A stretch of DNA of 19,387 nucleotides from NCBI GenBank assembly GCA_027577415.1, contig JANBQS010000380.1, positions 1 to 19,387 of the forward strand, in the 5' to 3' direction. This document shows positions 9,568 to 18,975 of the stretch, piece after piece (within the stretch, counting starts at the first letter, position 1; every line of letters begins with the position of its first letter). Source of the DNA: Coemansia sp. RSA 922. Lineage: Eukaryota; Kickxellomycota; Kickxellomycetes; Kickxellales; Kickxellaceae. Under the pieces are notes generated by a model that was given only the letters and a program-made list of their open reading frames with translations, searched no databases and was not told the DNA's origin. A program made the position numbers and the translations under genes.

Positions 9568-12500
9568 CTAGCTCGTTCGGCTCAAGCTTTGCTTTACGTG
9601 GTGGAAAGTGACTGGCTTGACAATAGCGTCGTCATACAGCTCAATCGCCGCCTCGCCGTCGTAGGCAGCCATGGCAAAAACCGGCGTGTCCTTGTTTGCG
9701 TTATACGTCGACTTTATCATACGCGTGGCCTCATCACCATCGACAATTGGCATGCCCGTATCCATGAATATTGCTCGGAACACTGTTCTACCCATTGCAC
9801 AGCGAATGGCCTCGGCACCATTGCGTACAATAACGCACTCCATGTGCAAGCGCCTGAGAATAATCTCCATTATCTTTAGGCACACCGGGTTGTCGTCAGC
9901 AACTAGGCAGATCCGGCTGTTCATATAGTCAGGCTGCGGGGGAGCAGCCGTAGAAGCCACATTGTCGGATAACTCGTATGAAGCAGCCTTGGCCAAGCTC
10001 GGACGTGGCAGAGAAGATGCAAGGCGTGCTAGGCGTGGCGGTGGCGGTAACCCCGGCTTCCCAGGGATGGGTACAGAGGGCATGTTGGCAGGCGCAAAGT
10101 CTGCAACAGAAGGTAGCTGCTGTCGCTGCTGTTGGGTGCTCCTGGAAAGCGTGGGCGCTTGCGTGCTAGGATTCAGCAAGCTGCCACGGTGGATGTGCGC
10201 ATGAGCCGACAGCGCTCTTACATGGCCAGGAGTGGCAAGCATGGCAGGCGATCCAGAAGATGCTATGGACAGCGAGTCCCGGCTGTTGCTGATAGACCGT
10301 CCTCGGCCAGAGTCGACGCGACTGCCACTCCCACTACCACTGCGCGCGCTTTCGCTGTCGTCAGCACCGCCAGGGCCAACGTGAGCGGATGGGGTAAAGC
10401 TAGAGATGGTCCTAGTCCGTGATAGTTGCGTTCCAGCACTAAGTGGAAGATGCAGGCGGTCTGTGCCCAGGCCCTGCATATGGTCGCTCGAGTCTGAGGA
10501 TGGCATTCGGCGCGAGCCAAACATGCTGCCCTCTGGCCCAGGCGACGACATATCCATGTGTACGCTGTTTCTACTGCTGCTATTGCTGATCAAGAATGAC
10601 TGGTGGCGCTTGGAGTTAGACAGAGGCAAATTGTCGGTAGCCAGACCTGGCACAAGCGAGGATCGAGCGTCTGACCGAGCAAATGGACGTGGCGACATGT
10701 CGAGCAGCGTTGACCGGCGTCGGAGCTTGACTAGCTCATTCATGTTTGCCTGCTCCAGCACGTGGAGGTTTTTGAACGTGAACCCGCCAAACTCTGGGCT
10801 ATCCTCTAAAGCAGGCAGCTCGTCGGCATAGCCGCGGTCCTTGCTGGTCTCCTGCGGCGTGCGCGCTGTAGTTGCCGCATCGCCCGGATTCGAGGGGAGC
10901 TCGTTCAGCCTGAGTGGGACCGTGCTTGGTCGATGCATAGCCACTCCAGCGCCGATGTGAAGCATGGACGGCTCGTGCGGATGCGACTTTGACGCCGCCT
11001 TAGTGGCACGAGCACTGCTTCCAGGCCTTGAGGCAATATTGATAGCCGAGCTTTGCTGAGACTCAACCTCCGCATAGCTCATATTGGACTGGTGCTCAGA
11101 TTGACGCCTATTGCCGTCGACATCTTCGCTGTCACTGCCTTGGGCATTGGTCTCATCGTTTGCATCCATTGTAGCCCCGCGAGTGTCGAAATAGTCAGTG
11201 TCTTCTACGTCGTCAACGTGTGGCACAAACGCGGGCTGTGTCTCCAAGAGCGTGTCCCAGTTGATACCAGCAAATATCGGATGAGCCTTGACCTCAGCCG
11301 CGCCATTATACCCAAGTCGCCTCTTTGGATCACGACACAGGAGCCGTGTAATAAAGTCGCGGGCTTCAGGCGAGATATCAGCTACACCTGTATCGTCACA
11401 GCCGTCGCCGTCCTCATGCTCGTCATCGCTATCGTCCTCTTCGTCGTGCGAACTGGCTGTTTGGCGCCGTAACGCTCGCCGATGCTCGTGTTGGGCTCTT
11501 TTCTCCTCGTTTTCTCGCTTGAGCTGCTCTCGCAATTCGTCGTAAAAGTCGATATCTGCCGATAAAATGTTGCTAAACACCTTTTCTGGAGTCTCGTCGT
11601 GGAACGGCGGGATGCCAAACAGGAACTCGTAGCAGATAATGCCTAGCGCCCACCAGTCAACGCTCTTTCCTGACTCCAGTCCCAAGATACTCTCTGGCGC
11701 AATGTAGTCGGGCGTGCCCAATGCGTGCTTTTGGTGCCTAGGTGCAGGCGTGCTGCCGTAGACTTCGCTGCTGGCGCTGGAGCTAAGACTGGCGCTGGAG
11801 CTGGCCACTGCGTTGTTGCTACCATCGGAACCAAGCCCATGCGGCAATGTTGGCGAGCCCTTCAGCGCCGCAATGCGCTTGCCCTGTACGGAGTCGAGCC
11901 GGGCTTGCGAGCCATGCTGGCTGCTAAAGTTCTCGCTCCGCATTGGTGGCGGTGTTGATATCGAGGGAATAGCCACCGCCGCTTGCATGGGCGTCATCGA
12001 CCGTGAGGGATCGTTGTCCAATGTGCTTAGGTGGTCTGTAGACTCTCTGCGCCCTGACCTAGTTGAGCCGCCGCTCATAAACGGCGGCCAGACACGGCCA
12101 CTGGCAGTCACAGCGCCAGGAGGACCACCCAACAGAAGCGCCGAGTCGTTGGCATTCATCGGATGACTCAAGGCATGCTGGTCAACTCGGCGACCCAGGA
12201 ACCCGAGCTTGGACAGACCAAAGTCAGTTAGCTTCAAATGGCCCTCCGAGTCGATCAGCAGGTTGTCGGGCTTGAGGTCGCGGTGCACAACGTTTCTAGC
12301 GTGAAGATCCTCAATTCCCAGCACAACCTCGGCCAAGTAGTTCTTGGCCCAGTCCTCGGAAAGCGTGCCAATTGCCTTGAGGAGCGCCGCACAGTCGCCT
12401 CCGTTGAGGTACTCCATTACGAGGTACAGGCTGGTGCGCGACTGAAAGGTGTAAAGCAGTCGCACGACAAAGGGCGATCCGGTCTGAGCCATCATGATTG

Positions 12501-15500
12501 CGCGCTCCGCTTTGACATTGCTGATCTGGTTCTTGGATATCATGTCGGCCTTTTTCAGGATCTTGATGGCATAGTATTCGCCCGTCGTTCGCTTCTTTGC
12601 CAGAAACACGGATCCATATGCGCCCTTACTAATCGGCTTGAGTACAACAAAGTCGTGGATCGAGGGTACCGTAGGCGTGGCCAAGAATGCGTTGCTGCCG
12701 ATACTCGGGCGATTAGGCGCCTGGCCAGTCATCTGGTGCAAGTTGGCCGTGGATATGCGCAGAGGACTCGTCTGGCTGACTGACAACGATGCGCCTGAAG
12801 CCTTGCGCGTAGTTTGAACATCGATATTGGACTGCGACGACGTCCGGCGGCTAGTCACAGGGATGGCATTGGGATCTCCCTGTCGCGGGCTCGTACCAGT
12901 ATCTGCGCGCGAGTAGCTCGCATCGAATGATCCGCCGTACTGACTCTGTTGCCACGGCAAGAGCTGCTGGCCAGTTGGCCCAAGGCCATCGGATCGTTGA
13001 GGATCGGGGGTGCGCGCGCTTCTACTGCGCGCTTCATCCATGTCTTTGGTAGACGCGTACGAGTGCAGCTCAGACGCGCCTTGCTCAGCGCTAGAGCCCG
13101 GGATGTCAATGGCCAATGTACTGCGCCGCAAGTACTCTGGAGCCAAAAAGGAATCGGGTTCTATGCTGCTGTCCTTGGGCAGTACCCAGCTGGTGCACGC
13201 AACAGAAGACTCGACAATTGCGTACTGAAGGTTGTCAATGGCTGCCAGCTTGGCGGCAATAGTGCGGATAAGTGACTCGCCAAGTGCCTCGAGAGCTGAA
13301 TCATGGTAGTCCAGTACTGGGACAGTATACTTTGCAACGCTGACCCAGTTCTCTGACCGCTGGAAATCGAGCTCAGAGCTGTCCGCCTGTACTCCCAAAT
13401 CGCCTAAAACCGCAGGCAGGGTGCATTTAGGAGAGGCGTCGTTTTCGTCCAGCGCCAGCGCCATCAAGCACATTTTTGTCATTGACTTTACAGATGGACT
13501 GGCCTCGGCGATCAGGCTCTGCCAAGCTGGATGACCGACTTCGCTGGCTCGCTGCTGCGCATGCTCACGGAGAGTTTCAACGTCAGTACCTCCGTGTACC
13601 ATGTCCTCCAGCTCCTCAAAGTCGCACCCCGGGTACCAGGCCAGCAACTCGGCCTTGACGTCGCCAAGTCGCTCATTGAGCTGCTCGACATCCATTGCTG
13701 CGCGATGAGACTGCGCACAAAGCCAGTTGTGCTCCTCAAAGTAGGCTGCGGGTATTGCCCGGTCGCAAATACGGCAAGTAATATACTCTACGGGCGACAG
13801 CGACAGAGCAGCAGCCTCGTCTTCTTCGATGACATCCGGTAGTTCGCTGTCAGGCACGGCCGCCAAAGTATCAGCGTACTCAAGCGATGCGCCATCAACG
13901 CCAGTGAGACCTAGAGCCAAGGTAGAGGGCGCAATGTCCTCTACATGCTGTTCAGTCCCGGGTCTAGGCAGCGCGCTTGTCAGTCGCTCTGCCTGCTCTG
14001 AGCTGCCAACAGGATCTTCAGGAGCTAACTGATGCAGAGTAGGTGAGGTCGCTGCGTAGCGTAGCACCCACATGACATGGCTGGGCTCGTTTCGGGAACG
14101 GCAGTATATGAGCATTCCCTTGGCTTCGACAATAGCGGCTCTGGACAGATCGGGCGAGTGAACCGTAATGTTGATCTCAACCGTACGTGTCGAGTCCGCG
14201 AGTAGCTGCTCAACTGCCGACCGACAGACTCGTATACTGTCTGCCGTAAATATCGTCGACGCAGGCTTGTTGATAAGCGCCTCGGGCTTGGTTCCTAAGA
14301 GCCGCTGACAGGTAGGACTGATGTAGCGTATGCGGCCGTCTAGCGTGATTTCGACAAGCATGTTCAGTCCCTTGTCGACAGCCGCGGCACTGTGCGAGGA
14401 CGCAGTATCGCCTTGCCATTTGGACGTCGGTTGGTGTGCCTGGAAGGTGTGCCACGCTGGCCGAGTAGAGTCGCCAGTGCTAGGAGCATTTGCACCAGCG
14501 ACTATCTCATAGAGTGGCTGGCTAGGTGGTCCAGCAGTGGACAAAGACGTCGTGCTCGAAGATCTTCCGGTAAGGCTACCCGTTGTGTTGGCTCCGTCGC
14601 CCGAATACGGCGAAACGCCCACAGCACCATATCCGGCAGGGCTGACAGATGGGAACGAGCCACTCGAGACACCCGCTCCTCCCGGAGCTAGCATGTCGCG
14701 CTCCTGGTCGTTATTAACCCGCCGGTCAACCTCGGCAACAATGTCGTCGCTGTATGTCGTCCTCACGGCAGCGTACCACATCACTATACGATTTAGAGAC
14801 GATATTGCCAATAGAGCCCTGAAAAACAGCCCGCGACACGGCCATGGCTGGTCAACCATCTCTTCGCTTTCCTCGGCAGGCTGCGGCGGCTGCTCCCACA
14901 GATGACCAAGCTCGTTCAGCCTTTGCACCACGTACGCGGTGGGCATCAGCGACATGGCATGGTGCCGTATGTCTTCGGCGCTACTGCCGTCGTCGCTCGA
15001 TGCTGTCAAGTGGCTCAGAGCCTCTTCTAGTAGCGAGCCCGACAGTGGTCGGAGCATGTCGCTAGCCGAAAGATTGACCACATGGCCAATTATCGTGACT
15101 AGATCGATGATGGCCTGCAAAAACGGAGTGGGCTTGAACTCGTCCTCGGCAATAAGTGGCGAGGCTAGCAGCGACGCCCTCGATCCAGCCGAATACATCG
15201 AAGACCGCGACTGGCTACGCGCCCTGGGGCTATAGCGACCACCGCCACTAAGGCTAGAGGTCTCAGATGCGGCGGCGCCTAGCTGGTGTATCGACGAGAC
15301 GCTGTGCATCGAGCTTTTGTTATGAAGGCTGGGGAATGGAATCTCGCTCAGAGGACTAGCACTTCTACCCCGTGCGCCCAACCGCAAGTCGCTCCACGAA
15401 GCCAGCGGATCGTGAGCCATGCGTGGAGCAGAGTGGCTGGTGTGAGCATGCAGCTCATCGTCCAGCACAGTATTGCGGCCAACAACGATTTCAGGTACAT

Positions 15501-18500
15501 GGTCGCTGGGGATGTGGTGAAGTGCTGGATCCGAGGCAAATCCCAAGTGCTGCTGCAAGCTGGTCTCGGACAGCTTTTGCTGTGGTCCACTAAACAGAGA
15601 CAAAGCGCTGGGTAGCTCAACAGAGTGTCTAATGCGAGATCTGCCGCCAACGATATCTGGCTCTGCATGTTTAGTCGCGTCGCTATCGATACTGGGTGGC
15701 TCCGACACAATGGCCCGCTCGCCGGCAAGTGCGCGAAGAAAGGCTAATCGGCGGATAGACGGCGACCGAATTAGTCTTTGCACTGGAGAGTGGCGAGTGC
15801 TGGAAGCAGCAATGGCACTTATTGGCGCTGTCTCAGTTAATGGCGGCGATGGCGCCAACTGCAATTGCAGACCGCTAGGCTGGGACGTGGGCCGCACAGC
15901 CTCTGAGTGGCCGTCTTTGCTGTCGCTATGCAGGCTGAGCATATCGTGGAGGTGCTTATTGAGGCTCTTGAGCTCGCGTGCCGCCATCGAGACAGTCCCA
16001 TCGGGCTTGGCCACACTAGGGCGTGCTAGCTGATCGCCAGCGCTTCTGCTGTGGTGGTGGTGGCTCAGGGCGTGAACAGCTCGCTCATGCTCTGCTGCCA
16101 GCGGCATTGCCGAGACGTCCAAGTCTGGAACATATCCATCGTCATCGTCTTGATCAGAGACATAGGACACGTCGCTGCAGTAATCCTCTGAGGCTGCGCT
16201 GTCTTCGTTGTAGGGGCTGTGAGTGGCACCGTCTTCGTTGACGTAACTCAGACCTTCTTCTACAAACTCGCTCAGATCTTGGATGATCTCTACAAGCTCT
16301 TGTTCGCTCTCGGCCTTGGCCTTGCTCAGGCGCAACTGCAGGCGCGATTGGAAGGACTGTAGCATCTCAATGGTCTCCTCGGGGTCATCAAGCTGCGTTA
16401 TGACCCACGGGCTCTTGTCACTAGTTCCGGGAGAAGCGCGACTGCTGCTGCTAGCGCCGTCGTTGCAAATGCTAGCTCGCTCTTCGGTCCTCTCTAGCCT
16501 TGGCGGTGACGTGCCAATGCCTGCGAGATTGCCCCAGCCCTTGCCTAGTTCCTGGCCCTTAATTATGCTCAAGCGTCGGTGTGGAGCGGCAGCGGCGGCG
16601 GCGGCAGGCCCCAGATTAGTGTCGCCAAAGGCGCTGACAGCACCACTTCCCTTGATCTCGGGCAGGCGTGGTCCCTGTGCCCTCGTACCCCAGCGTGCGC
16701 TGTCGGTATCAGCAGGCGTCATGCTTGGGCTATGTATAGAGTCGAGGGTACTGAAGCTGGGCATCTGGTAGATAGAAGAAAACGCGCTGCTTGGCGATGC
16801 CTGGCGACCCGACTCTGAGACTCCACGCTGCAAGTAAGTAGGCTCGACCAGATAGGGATTGAGCATGGCTGTGACGCAGCCGCCAGAAGGAGGCAGGGTG
16901 CCAATGTCCATAGCACCTACGTTGCTCTGTATTGAGCTGGCGGAGAATATCGTCGACGTTCGTGGCAGATTCGACGTGCTCAGATAGCTACCCAAGCTGT
17001 CACGTCGGGCTTTAAGCGAGTTTTGGCGGCTGCGGTGCTCACGGCCTACGTTCCGCGATATCTTGTGCCACATAGTGATGGCGCGCTGAGCGGCCGGCGC
17101 ATGCGATGAGGTTTTGACATCGTCTGTCCAGTCAGTCCAGCTAACGGCCTCAGTGGGATCGACGGCATAGCGCGGGCTTACTGCCAACTTGCTACGGACA
17201 GGCGTGTCGGCTGGTGGATAACTCATCGGCTGCTGTGTTGAACATGTCTGGCTAACTCCGCGCGACAAACCACCAGCCGTGCTGACGGTAGCACGGCGGC
17301 CGCCGCCAAACTGCAGCAAAGGCGAGATACTTTCATGGGACATGACTCTGCTGTCCTTGGGTGTGGCGGTCACGCTTAACAAGTCGGCGGCTGGCTGGCC
17401 AACATCCACTGAAGAACCAAGCTGGCGATGCTGCCAGCGCCGCACTTTGGTGCTGCGCGATGTGGCTAGTAGTCGCTCATACGAATAGTCAGGTCGCTTG
17501 ATGGTACGCCAGTGACCACCCATGTGCGAGACCATAGGCATGACCAGGATGTCTGGCACTGAGGTTGAGAAGCGAAGGTAGAGCACCTCATTACCCCCAT
17601 CGGCCTCGACATCGCCCGAGTACCCGTCCTCGTCGTCATTTTGGCATGCGTTGCTAGTGCGGAAGCCACGCCTAGATCTCCCAAGTTGGTGAGATGCCGA
17701 CATGTGCTGCGCTGGGCCGCCTTTATATTCCCGGCCCTCTGGCGTTCTAGGCAAGAGCTCGGGGCTGTGGCAGAGCTCAGTGGCATTGCCAGATTTGATG
17801 CTTCCAGAGGGCTTGCTACGGAGTCTCGCAAACAGCAGGTGGTTTGGCGTGGACTGGCCAGACGACGAGTCATGGAAGCCAGAGGAAAATGGCCTGCGGT
17901 GCTGTCGCCTGCGATTGGCTCCGCCGGCACTGCCACTCTCGTTGTCAATATCGGTACCCAGCTGCTGGTCGTTTGCTGGCATGCTATGCGTAGAAAAGGT
18001 CGCAATGCTGCCTCGCGACTGGTCCCGGCTGTGGCGATGGCGGTGATGGTGGCGGTGGCGATGGCCGGAGAACATTGCCGACTCTTGGAAAGAGATATAG
18101 TCAGTGGCAGAATGCGGGTATATGTGCGTTGGAGTTGGATCTGTTGGTGGTCCTCGGATCTGCACTCGAGAGTCGTGTCGTGATCTGGCAATGTCCAGCG
18201 CATGCGGTAGCACACTAGATGCGCCGCTGCGACGGCCGCCGCTAGGAATACTGCTAAGCTCGGCGGAGCCTACTGACTCGGCAGTACTCTTATCAGACGA
18301 GCGCCTGCGAGCACCGCCGCTGCCCAGCATTGGCGGGTTCTGCATACTGCTGGGCCAGGGCGCTGGACGTTGGTTGACAAAAGCCAGATCAAACACGCTG
18401 TATCGCCTGCTACGAGTACGCGCCTTTGTCGACAATGACGTCGGCTGCTGCTGTTGGCCCGCACTTTCCCAGTCTGGCAGCATACCGTGGTCGTTCTGCG

Positions 18501-18975
18501 AAGCAGTTACGCTGTCGGATGTGCCGTATGTGGATGTTGGCGTGGCCGCTGACCACGAGGAGTAGCTGGAGCTAGTACGTCGGGCAAGTGGGAGTATGGC
18601 CTTGCTCACGCGTGGCGAGTGTGCAGCAGGCAGTGCCTGAGGAGCGGCTACTGCATCCAAGTCCTTTGGGCTGCGACGGGCCAGGCTGCCGCCAGTGCCT
18701 GTTGTGCCTCGGCGACGGACAGGCGGAGCTTGCGCGCCTTGCAGTGTCCGTGGCGAATCAGTCAGCGTCTGTGCCGAGTATGACGATGCCGCGATGGTAG
18801 GCGAATTGCTGTCAGTTGAGTCGTGCGCACTGGCGTCTCTAAGCTGCAACCGCAGGCGTTCTGGGATCGGACATGTACGGATCTGCGTCCCAGGCTGATG
18901 TGCCGTGCGCCCGCGCATAGCACTGAATGACGATGCGCTGACTGACATGTCGCCAGTGTCCAGAGATGCGCTCAT
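9568..18975 (-). CDS. RIM15: Rim15/Cek1-family protein kinase with PAS, C2HC finger, split AGC kinase and receiver domains; very long
   Basis: The protein has 3,135 residues from the first ATG of the frame (18973-18975, A at -3); the frame is open, without ATG, up to 19197. In order: residues 1 to about 1280 are Ser/Pro/Arg-rich, with a His/Arg tract near 303-315, a possible coiled coil about 867-915 and an Ala run. A helical block covers about 1284-1400 (FLQAIIDLVTIIGHVVNLS). PAS covers about 1535-1640 (VEITLDGRIRYISPTCQRLLG). The C2HC finger is Cys1734, Cys1737, His1749, Cys1753. The kinase runs from about 2109 (GAYGSVF), with AIKILKK, HRD Asp2233 and DFG 2251-2253, then an insert of about 145 residues before GTPDYIAPES at 2420, and an acidic C-lobe insert about 2507-2530. 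The AGC tail has FGGFTFKNLHVLEQAN near 2727. The receiver covers about 3019-3135, with Asp3027, Asp3028, Asp3072 and Lys3120. In yeast Rim15 (1,770 residues) acts below TORC1, PKA and Pho85 and phosphorylates Igo1/2 to inhibit PP2A-B55; the role here is inferred. Confidence 0.93.
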   Translation of the reverse strand: MSASLDTGDMSVSASSFSAMRGRTAHQPGTQIRTCPIPERLRLQLRDASAHDSTDSNSPTIAASSYSAQTLTDSPRTLQGAQAPPVRRRGTTGTGGSLARRSPKDLDAVAAPQALPAAHSPRVSKAILPLARRTSSSYSSWSAATPTSTYGTSDSVTASQNDHGMLPDWESAGQQQQPTSLSTKARTRSRRYSVFDLAFVNQRPAPWPSSMQNPPMLGSGGARRRSSDKSTAESVGSAELSSIPSGGRRSGASSVLPHALDIARSRHDSRVQIRGPPTDPTPTHIYPHSATDYISFQESAMFSGHRHRHHHRHRHSRDQSRGSIATFSTHSMPANDQQLGTDIDNESGSAGGANRRRQHRRPFSSGFHDSSSGQSTPNHLLFARLRSKPSGSIKSGNATELCHSPELLPRTPEGREYKGGPAQHMSASHQLGRSRRGFRTSNACQNDDEDGYSGDVEADGGNEVLYLRFSTSVPDILVMPMVSHMGGHWRTIKRPDYSYERLLATSRSTKVRRWQHRQLGSSVDVGQPAADLLSVTATPKDSRVMSHESISPLLQFGGGRRATVSTAGGLSRGVSQTCSTQQPMSYPPADTPVRSKLAVSPRYAVDPTEAVSWTDWTDDVKTSSHAPAAQRAITMWHKISRNVGREHRSRQNSLKARRDSLGSYLSTSNLPRTSTIFSASSIQSNVGAMDIGTLPPSGGCVTAMLNPYLVEPTYLQRGVSESGRQASPSSAFSSIYQMPSFSTLDSIHSPSMTPADTDSARWGTRAQGPRLPEIKGSGAVSAFGDTNLGPAAAAAAAPHRRLSIIKGQELGKGWGNLAGIGTSPPRLERTEERASICNDGASSSSRASPGTSDKSPWVITQLDDPEETIEMLQSFQSRLQLRLSKAKAESEQELVEIIQDLSEFVEEGLSYVNEDGATHSPYNEDSAASEDYCSDVSYVSDQDDDDGYVPDLDVSAMPLAAEHERAVHALSHHHHSRSAGDQLARPSVAKPDGTVSMAARELKSLNKHLHDMLSLHSDSKDGHSEAVRPTSQPSGLQLQLAPSPPLTETAPISAIAASSTRHSPVQRLIRSPSIRRLAFLRALAGERAIVSEPPSIDSDATKHAEPDIVGGRSRIRHSVELPSALSLFSGPQQKLSETSLQQHLGFASDPALHHIPSDHVPEIVVGRNTVLDDELHAHTSHSAPRMAHDPLASWSDLRLGARGRSASPLSEIPFPSLHNKSSMHSVSSIHQLGAAASETSSLSGGGRYSPRARSQSRSSMYSAGSRASLLASPLIAEDEFKPTPFLQAIIDLVTIIGHVVNLSASDMLRPLSGSLLEEALSHLTASSDDGSSAEDIRHHAMSLMPTAYVVQRLNELGHLWEQPPQPAEESEEMVDQPWPCRGLFFRALLAISSLNRIVMWYAAVRTTYSDDIVAEVDRRVNNDQERDMLAPGGAGVSSGSFPSVSPAGYGAVGVSPYSGDGANTTGSLTGRSSSTTSLSTAGPPSQPLYEIVAGANAPSTGDSTRPAWHTFQAHQPTSKWQGDTASSHSAAAVDKGLNMLVEITLDGRIRYISPTCQRLLGTKPEALINKPASTIFTADSIRVCRSAVEQLLADSTRTVEINITVHSPDLSRAAIVEAKGMLIYCRSRNEPSHVMWVLRYAATSPTLHQLAPEDPVGSSEQAERLTSALPRPGTEQHVEDIAPSTLALGLTGVDGASLEYADTLAAVPDSELPDVIEEDEAAALSLSPVEYITCRICDRAIPAAYFEEHNWLCAQSHRAAMDVEQLNERLGDVKAELLAWYPGCDFEELEDMVHGGTDVETLREHAQQRASEVGHPAWQSLIAEASPSVKSMTKMCLMALALDENDASPKCTLPAVLGDLGVQADSSELDFQRSENWVSVAKYTVPVLDYHDSALEALGESLIRTIAAKLAAIDNLQYAIVESSVACTSWVLPKDSSIEPDSFLAPEYLRRSTLAIDIPGSSAEQGASELHSYASTKDMDEARSRSARTPDPQRSDGLGPTGQQLLPWQQSQYGGSFDASYSRADTGTSPRQGDPNAIPVTSRRTSSQSNIDVQTTRKASGASLSVSQTSPLRISTANLHQMTGQAPNRPSIGSNAFLATPTVPSIHDFVVLKPISKGAYGSVFLAKKRTTGEYYAIKILKKADMISKNQISNVKAERAIMMAQTGSPFVVRLLYTFQSRTSLYLVMEYLNGGDCAALLKAIGTLSEDWAKNYLAEVVLGIEDLHARNVVHRDLKPDNLLIDSEGHLKLTDFGLSKLGFLGRRVDQHALSHPMNANDSALLLGGPPGAVTASGRVWPPFMSGGSTRSGRRESTDHLSTLDNDPSRSMTPMQAAVAIPSISTPPPMRSENFSSQHGSQARLDSVQGKRIAALKGSPTLPHGLGSDGSNNAVASSSASLSSSASSEVYGSTPAPRHQKHALGTPDYIAPESILGLESGKSVDWWALGIICYEFLFGIPPFHDETPEKVFSNILSADIDFYDELREQLKRENEEKRAQHEHRRALRRQTASSHDEEDDSDDEHEDGDGCDDTGVADISPEARDFITRLLCRDPKRRLGYNGAAEVKAHPIFAGINWDTLLETQPAFVPHVDDVEDTDYFDTRGATMDANDETNAQGSDSEDVDGNRRQSEHQSNMSYAEVESQQSSAINIASRPGSSARATKAASKSHPHEPSMLHIGAGVAMHRPSTVPLRLNELPSNPGDAATTARTPQETSKDRGYADELPALEDSPEFGGFTFKNLHVLEQANMNELVKLRRRSTLLDMSPRPFARSDARSSLVPGLATDNLPLSNSKRHQSFLISNSSSRNSVHMDMSSPGPEGSMFGSRRMPSSDSSDHMQGLGTDRLHLPLSAGTQLSRTRTISSFTPSAHVGPGGADDSESARSGSGSGSRVDSGRGRSISNSRDSLSIASSGSPAMLATPGHVRALSAHAHIHRGSLLNPSTQAPTLSRSTQQQRQQLPSVADFAPANMPSVPIPGKPGLPPPPRLARLASSLPRPSLAKAASYELSDNVASTAAPPQPDYMNSRICLVADDNPVCLKIMEIILRRLHMECVIVRNGAEAIRCAMGRTVFRAIFMDTGMPIVDGDEATRMIKSTYNANKDTPVFAMAAYDGEAAIELYDDAIVKPVTFHHVKQSLSRTS

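Noticed and set aside
12238..12783. 181-codon + strand frame antisense to the Rim15 kinase domain
   Set aside because: The opposite strand holds intact kinase motifs (HRD, DFG, glycine loop); this is a shadow.
16575..16612. GC-rich trinucleotide run (Ala tract) as a microsatellite
   Set aside because: It is simply a coding homopolymer tract within the disordered part of the Rim15 homologue.
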